NCBI GenBank assembly: GCA_013695565.1
Contig: JACDAG010000398.1
Coordinates: 1-14,729, forward strand
Length of the DNA: 14,729 nt
Source: Bradyrhizobium sp.
Lineage (GTDB): Bacteria; Pseudomonadota; Alphaproteobacteria; Rhizobiales; Xanthobacteraceae
Reading direction: 5' to 3'
The first letter of the stretch is position 1. Every line of letters starts with the position of its first letter. Of this stretch, positions 13,395 through 14,729 are shown in pieces. A program made the position numbers and the translations under genes. Below the pieces are notes generated by a model that was given only the letters and a program-made list of their open reading frames with translations, did no database searches and was not told the DNA's origin.

Positions 13395-13506
13395 CGTCAT
13401 TGCCTGCGACAAACGCGAAGCGTTTGCGCAAGCGAGCGTAGCGACGAAGCAATCCATCTGTCCGTTATGCGGTGACATGGATTGCTTCGCTTCGCTCGCA
13501 ATGACG
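13395..13506. repeat. Palindromic intergenic repeat, copy B, with nested hairpin insert
   Basis: Outer arms CGTCATTGC (13395-13403) and GCAATGACG (13498-13506), inner arms GAAGCAATCCAT (13446-13457) and ATGGATTGCTTC (13477-13488). 13479-13506 is identical to 5002-5029 in copy A. Unlike copy A, the left arm carries about 28 extra nt with a hairpin of its own (CAAACGC 13410-13416, loop GAA, GCGTTTG 13420-13426, further closed by TGCG/CGCA). It lies between the convergent DUF4403 and dodecin genes. Confidence 0.85.
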
Positions 13507-13510
13507 CTGG

Positions 13511-13723
13511 CTAACCTTCGAACTTGAACGAGACTTTCATCTTGGCGCGGTAGGCTTCGACCTTGCCCTTGGCGTCCAGTTGCAAATCGAGCTGCACGAC
13601 CTCAGCAACACGCAGATTGCGCAACGACTTTCCGGCCCGGTTGACAGCCGCCGCGGCCGCCTTTTCCCAGGAGTCCTTGCTGGTACCGATCAGCTCAATC
13701 ACCTTGTAGACGCTCTCAGCCAT
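13511..13723 (-). CDS. Dodecin family flavin-binding protein
   Basis: 70 residues, the usual dodecin length. Motifs seen: VYKVIELIGTSKDSWEKAAAAAV with Trp19 (the residue that stacks on the flavin isoalloxazine ring), SLRNLRVAEVVQLDLQLD with Gln44 (flavin contact), and the final strand YRAKMKVSFKFE. Dodecins assemble as hollow dodecamers that store or buffer FMN, riboflavin or lumichrome in the cytosol. ATG 13723 has GGGAGGA 4 nt upstream. A 7-bp inverted repeat (GGCAGGA 13745-13751 / TCCTGCC 13762-13768) lies just upstream of the start, possibly in the leader. Repeat copy B begins 5 nt beyond the stop. Confidence 0.93.
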   Translation of the reverse strand: MAESVYKVIELIGTSKDSWEKAAAAAVNRAGKSLRNLRVAEVVQLDLQLDAKGKVEAYRAKMKVSFKFEG

Positions 13724-13822
13724 GTCGTCCTCCCGTTGATGTCTGGCAGGACCTTGGATCCTCCTGCCGCGCCCTCAGCCTAACATCGGGAGTTCCGGCC
13801 TGATAGGATGCGCTGCACCATT

Positions 13823-13839
13823 GCTCGCGCAGCGCGAGC
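13823..13839. repeat. Perfect palindrome GCTCGCGC-A-GCGCGAGC
   Basis: Perfect 8-bp arms with a single central A, in the gap between the dodecin and PRC-barrel genes. It may be a terminator stem, a regulator site or chance in GC-rich DNA; no T-run follows on either strand. Confidence 0.35.
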
Positions 13840-13852
13840 GCCACCCGACAAG

Positions 13853-13887
13853 AAAGACCGGGCGGCAACGATGCCGTCCGGCCTTTT
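13853..13887 (-). terminator. Hairpin terminator downstream of the PRC-barrel gene
   Basis: AAAGACCGGGCGGCA (13853-13867) and TGCCGTCCGGCCTTT (13872-13886) form a 15-bp stem with one mismatch and one G-T pair around loop ACGA. It begins 30 nt past the stop at 13917. The AAAG/CTTTT ends give T-rich tails on both strands. Confidence 0.65.
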
Positions 13888-13916
13888 CAAGTCAATCGCG
13901 ACGTAAGGCCGCGACC

Positions 13917-14450
13917 TTAGTTGGTCGAATATTTGAACTCGCTCATCGCCTTCAACTGATCCTTGGTCGCACTGAAGACGGCGTGATCGGGATACCAGGG
14001 ATTCGGCTTCGACGCGGGCGGCGTGGCTGCACCGGTGGTGGTGGTCGAGCCCGGACGCGCGCCGCCTGCGCCACCTGGCGCGTTTGCAGCGCCGGTATAG
14101 ACGATCGGCTCGTTGACGAATTTGACCTTGTCGAGGGGTACCGCGACCAGATGCTCGCCGACGCCAAGGAAACCACCGACGCCGATCACGACGGCCTTGA
14201 TGTTACCGCTCTTGTCGGTGAGCATGTCGTTGATCGAGCCGAGACTTTCATTGCTGTCGTTGTATACGCTGAGGCCGACCATCTTCGAGGCGCGCCAGTT
14301 GCCCTGGAACGACGAAGACATGTCCGACGCCGTCGCGGGTGCAGGCGCCTTGGGGGCGCTGTCAGCGGGAGTCGTTGGGGATTGCGCGAATGCAACGCTC
14401 GCCAGCAGCACAGAACCGGCCACGCCGGCGATGGTATATTTGGCTAACAT
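13917..14450 (-). CDS. Periplasmic PRC-barrel domain protein
   Basis: 177 residues from ATG 14450, with GAGGAGAA 6-8 nt upstream. A signal peptide (1-22, MLAKYTIAGVAGSVLLASVAFA, cut before QSP) is followed by a Pro/Ala/Ser linker and a PRC-barrel domain at about 51-115: WRASKMVGLSVYNDSNESLGSINDMLTDKSGNIKAVVIGVGGFLGVGEHLVAVPLDKVKF. A low-complexity Gly/Thr/Pro stretch and a short tail follow (WYPDHAVFSATKDQLKAMSEFKYSTN). PRC-barrel exported proteins of this kind are widespread in rhizobia, often stress-inducible, with no defined activity. A GGAAC-N16-GGTT promoter upstream supports general-stress control. The next gene upstream on the same strand is also a PRC-barrel protein. Confidence 0.9.
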   Translation of the reverse strand: MLAKYTIAGVAGSVLLASVAFAQSPTTPADSAPKAPAPATASDMSSSFQGNWRASKMVGLSVYNDSNESLGSINDMLTDKSGNIKAVVIGVGGFLGVGEHLVAVPLDKVKFVNEPIVYTGAANAPGGAGGARPGSTTTTGAATPPASKPNPWYPDHAVFSATKDQLKAMSEFKYSTN

Positions 14451-14486
14451 ATGAGTTCTCCTCAGTTCAGAAATCCATACTGAGAA

Positions 14487-14511
14487 AACCCGCCACATGA
14501 ACAAGTGTTCC
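14487..14511 (-). promoter_or_regulatory. EcfG-type general-stress promoter
   Basis: On the minus strand, GGAAC (14507-14511) is followed by a 16-nt spacer and GGTT (14487-14490). Alphaproteobacterial EcfG promoters are GGAAC-N16/17-CGTT; the -10 here differs in its first base. RNA would begin about 30 nt upstream of the PRC-barrel start at 14450, which fits. The GGAAC also belongs to the 7-bp inverted repeat GTGTTCC (14505-14511) / GGAACAC (14526-14532). Confidence 0.55.
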
Positions 14512-14542
14512 GCCGATTTAAAAATGGAACACAGGAACGATT

Positions 14543-14729
14543 TTAAAAGCCGCCCCAGTAAGGCGGCATGCCGTAGTAGCGGTGCAGCTCCGCTTCCTGC
14601 GCACGATCGCCCCAGTCGAAATCCTTGTCGGCACGGAACGACGGCGCGCGCTTCAACTCTTCATCGTCGATGTCGAGTTCATAGGCTTCGAATTTGGTGT
14701 TGTAGCGAAGCCGGCCCCAGGGCAATGGC
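14543..14729 (-). CDS. PRC-barrel domain protein, C-terminal part (cut by window edge)
   Basis: Only the last 61 codons are present; the frame stays open through the right edge, so the start lies outside. PLPWGRLRYNTKFEAYELDIDDEELKRAPSF is the final strand of a PRC-barrel with the typical PW..L.Y segment. The tail DKDFDWGDRAQEAELHRYYGMPPYWGGF resembles the YYG-PPYW ending seen in many Bradyrhizobium PRC-barrel proteins. The leucine codon TTG at 14723-14725 should not be taken as a start. It is followed by the second PRC-barrel gene 92 bp downstream, which has its own promoter. Confidence 0.75.
   Translation of the reverse strand, partial: PLPWGRLRYNTKFEAYELDIDDEELKRAPSFRADKDFDWGDRAQEAELHRYYGMPPYWGGF

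Noticed and set aside
1..14729. CRISPR array, transposon ends, tRNA or integrase-linked island
   Set aside because: No regularly spaced direct repeats, no transposase or integrase frame, and no tRNA cloverleaf were seen; the repeats present are palindromic intergenic elements.

Overview
The window reads as chromosomal DNA of a Bradyrhizobium/Rhodopseudomonas-type alphaproteobacterium. The grounds are high GC, protein families and wording typical of that group (PmtA-type PE methylase, PRC-barrel pair, DUF4403, TAXI protein), and the palindromic intergenic repeats known from Bradyrhizobium genomes. This is recognition, not a database match. No tRNA, rRNA, CRISPR array, transposase, integrase or phage gene was seen, so the region is not an obvious genomic island.

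Layout. 1-252 is a gene-free repeat patch. 253-2344 holds a Nudix hydrolase (-), then a HAD-like phosphatase and a second Nudix hydrolase (+, probably one transcript). 2341-7621 is a membrane-lipid block: phosphatidylserine decarboxylase (-), a class III aminotransferase with an N-terminal hydrophobic extension (+), an Mpo1/DUF962-like membrane protein (-), and a GT4 glycosyltransferase followed by a PmtA-type phosphatidylethanolamine N-methyltransferase (-, operon). 7757-10074 encodes a membrane-anchored TAXI-type binding protein without TRAP permease and a YkuD L,D-transpeptidase. 10208-10342 encodes a 44-residue secreted Cys-containing peptide. 10495-13377 holds a LuxR-type regulator divergent from a DUF4403 envelope protein. 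13511-14729 (-) holds a dodecin, a periplasmic PRC-barrel protein with an EcfG-like promoter, and the tail of a second PRC-barrel protein cut by the window edge.

How it fits together. Psd makes phosphatidylethanolamine and PmtA methylates it toward phosphatidylcholine. The glycosyltransferase could supply a glycolipid, and the Mpo1-like protein suggests 2-hydroxy fatty acid or related lipid turnover. The strongest non-genic signals are: an 18-bp motif (17/18 identical) upstream of both the glycosyltransferase-pmtA unit and the Mpo1-like gene; the extreme packing around psd, which shares a CTAG with the stop of its convergent neighbour and a CATG with the start of its divergent neighbour; and two copies of a palindromic repeat, each lying between convergent genes. 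The right end looks like general-stress and envelope functions. No wholly new multi-gene defence or mobile system is visible; the best candidate for undescribed biology is the lipid block with its aminotransferase and Mpo1-like members.
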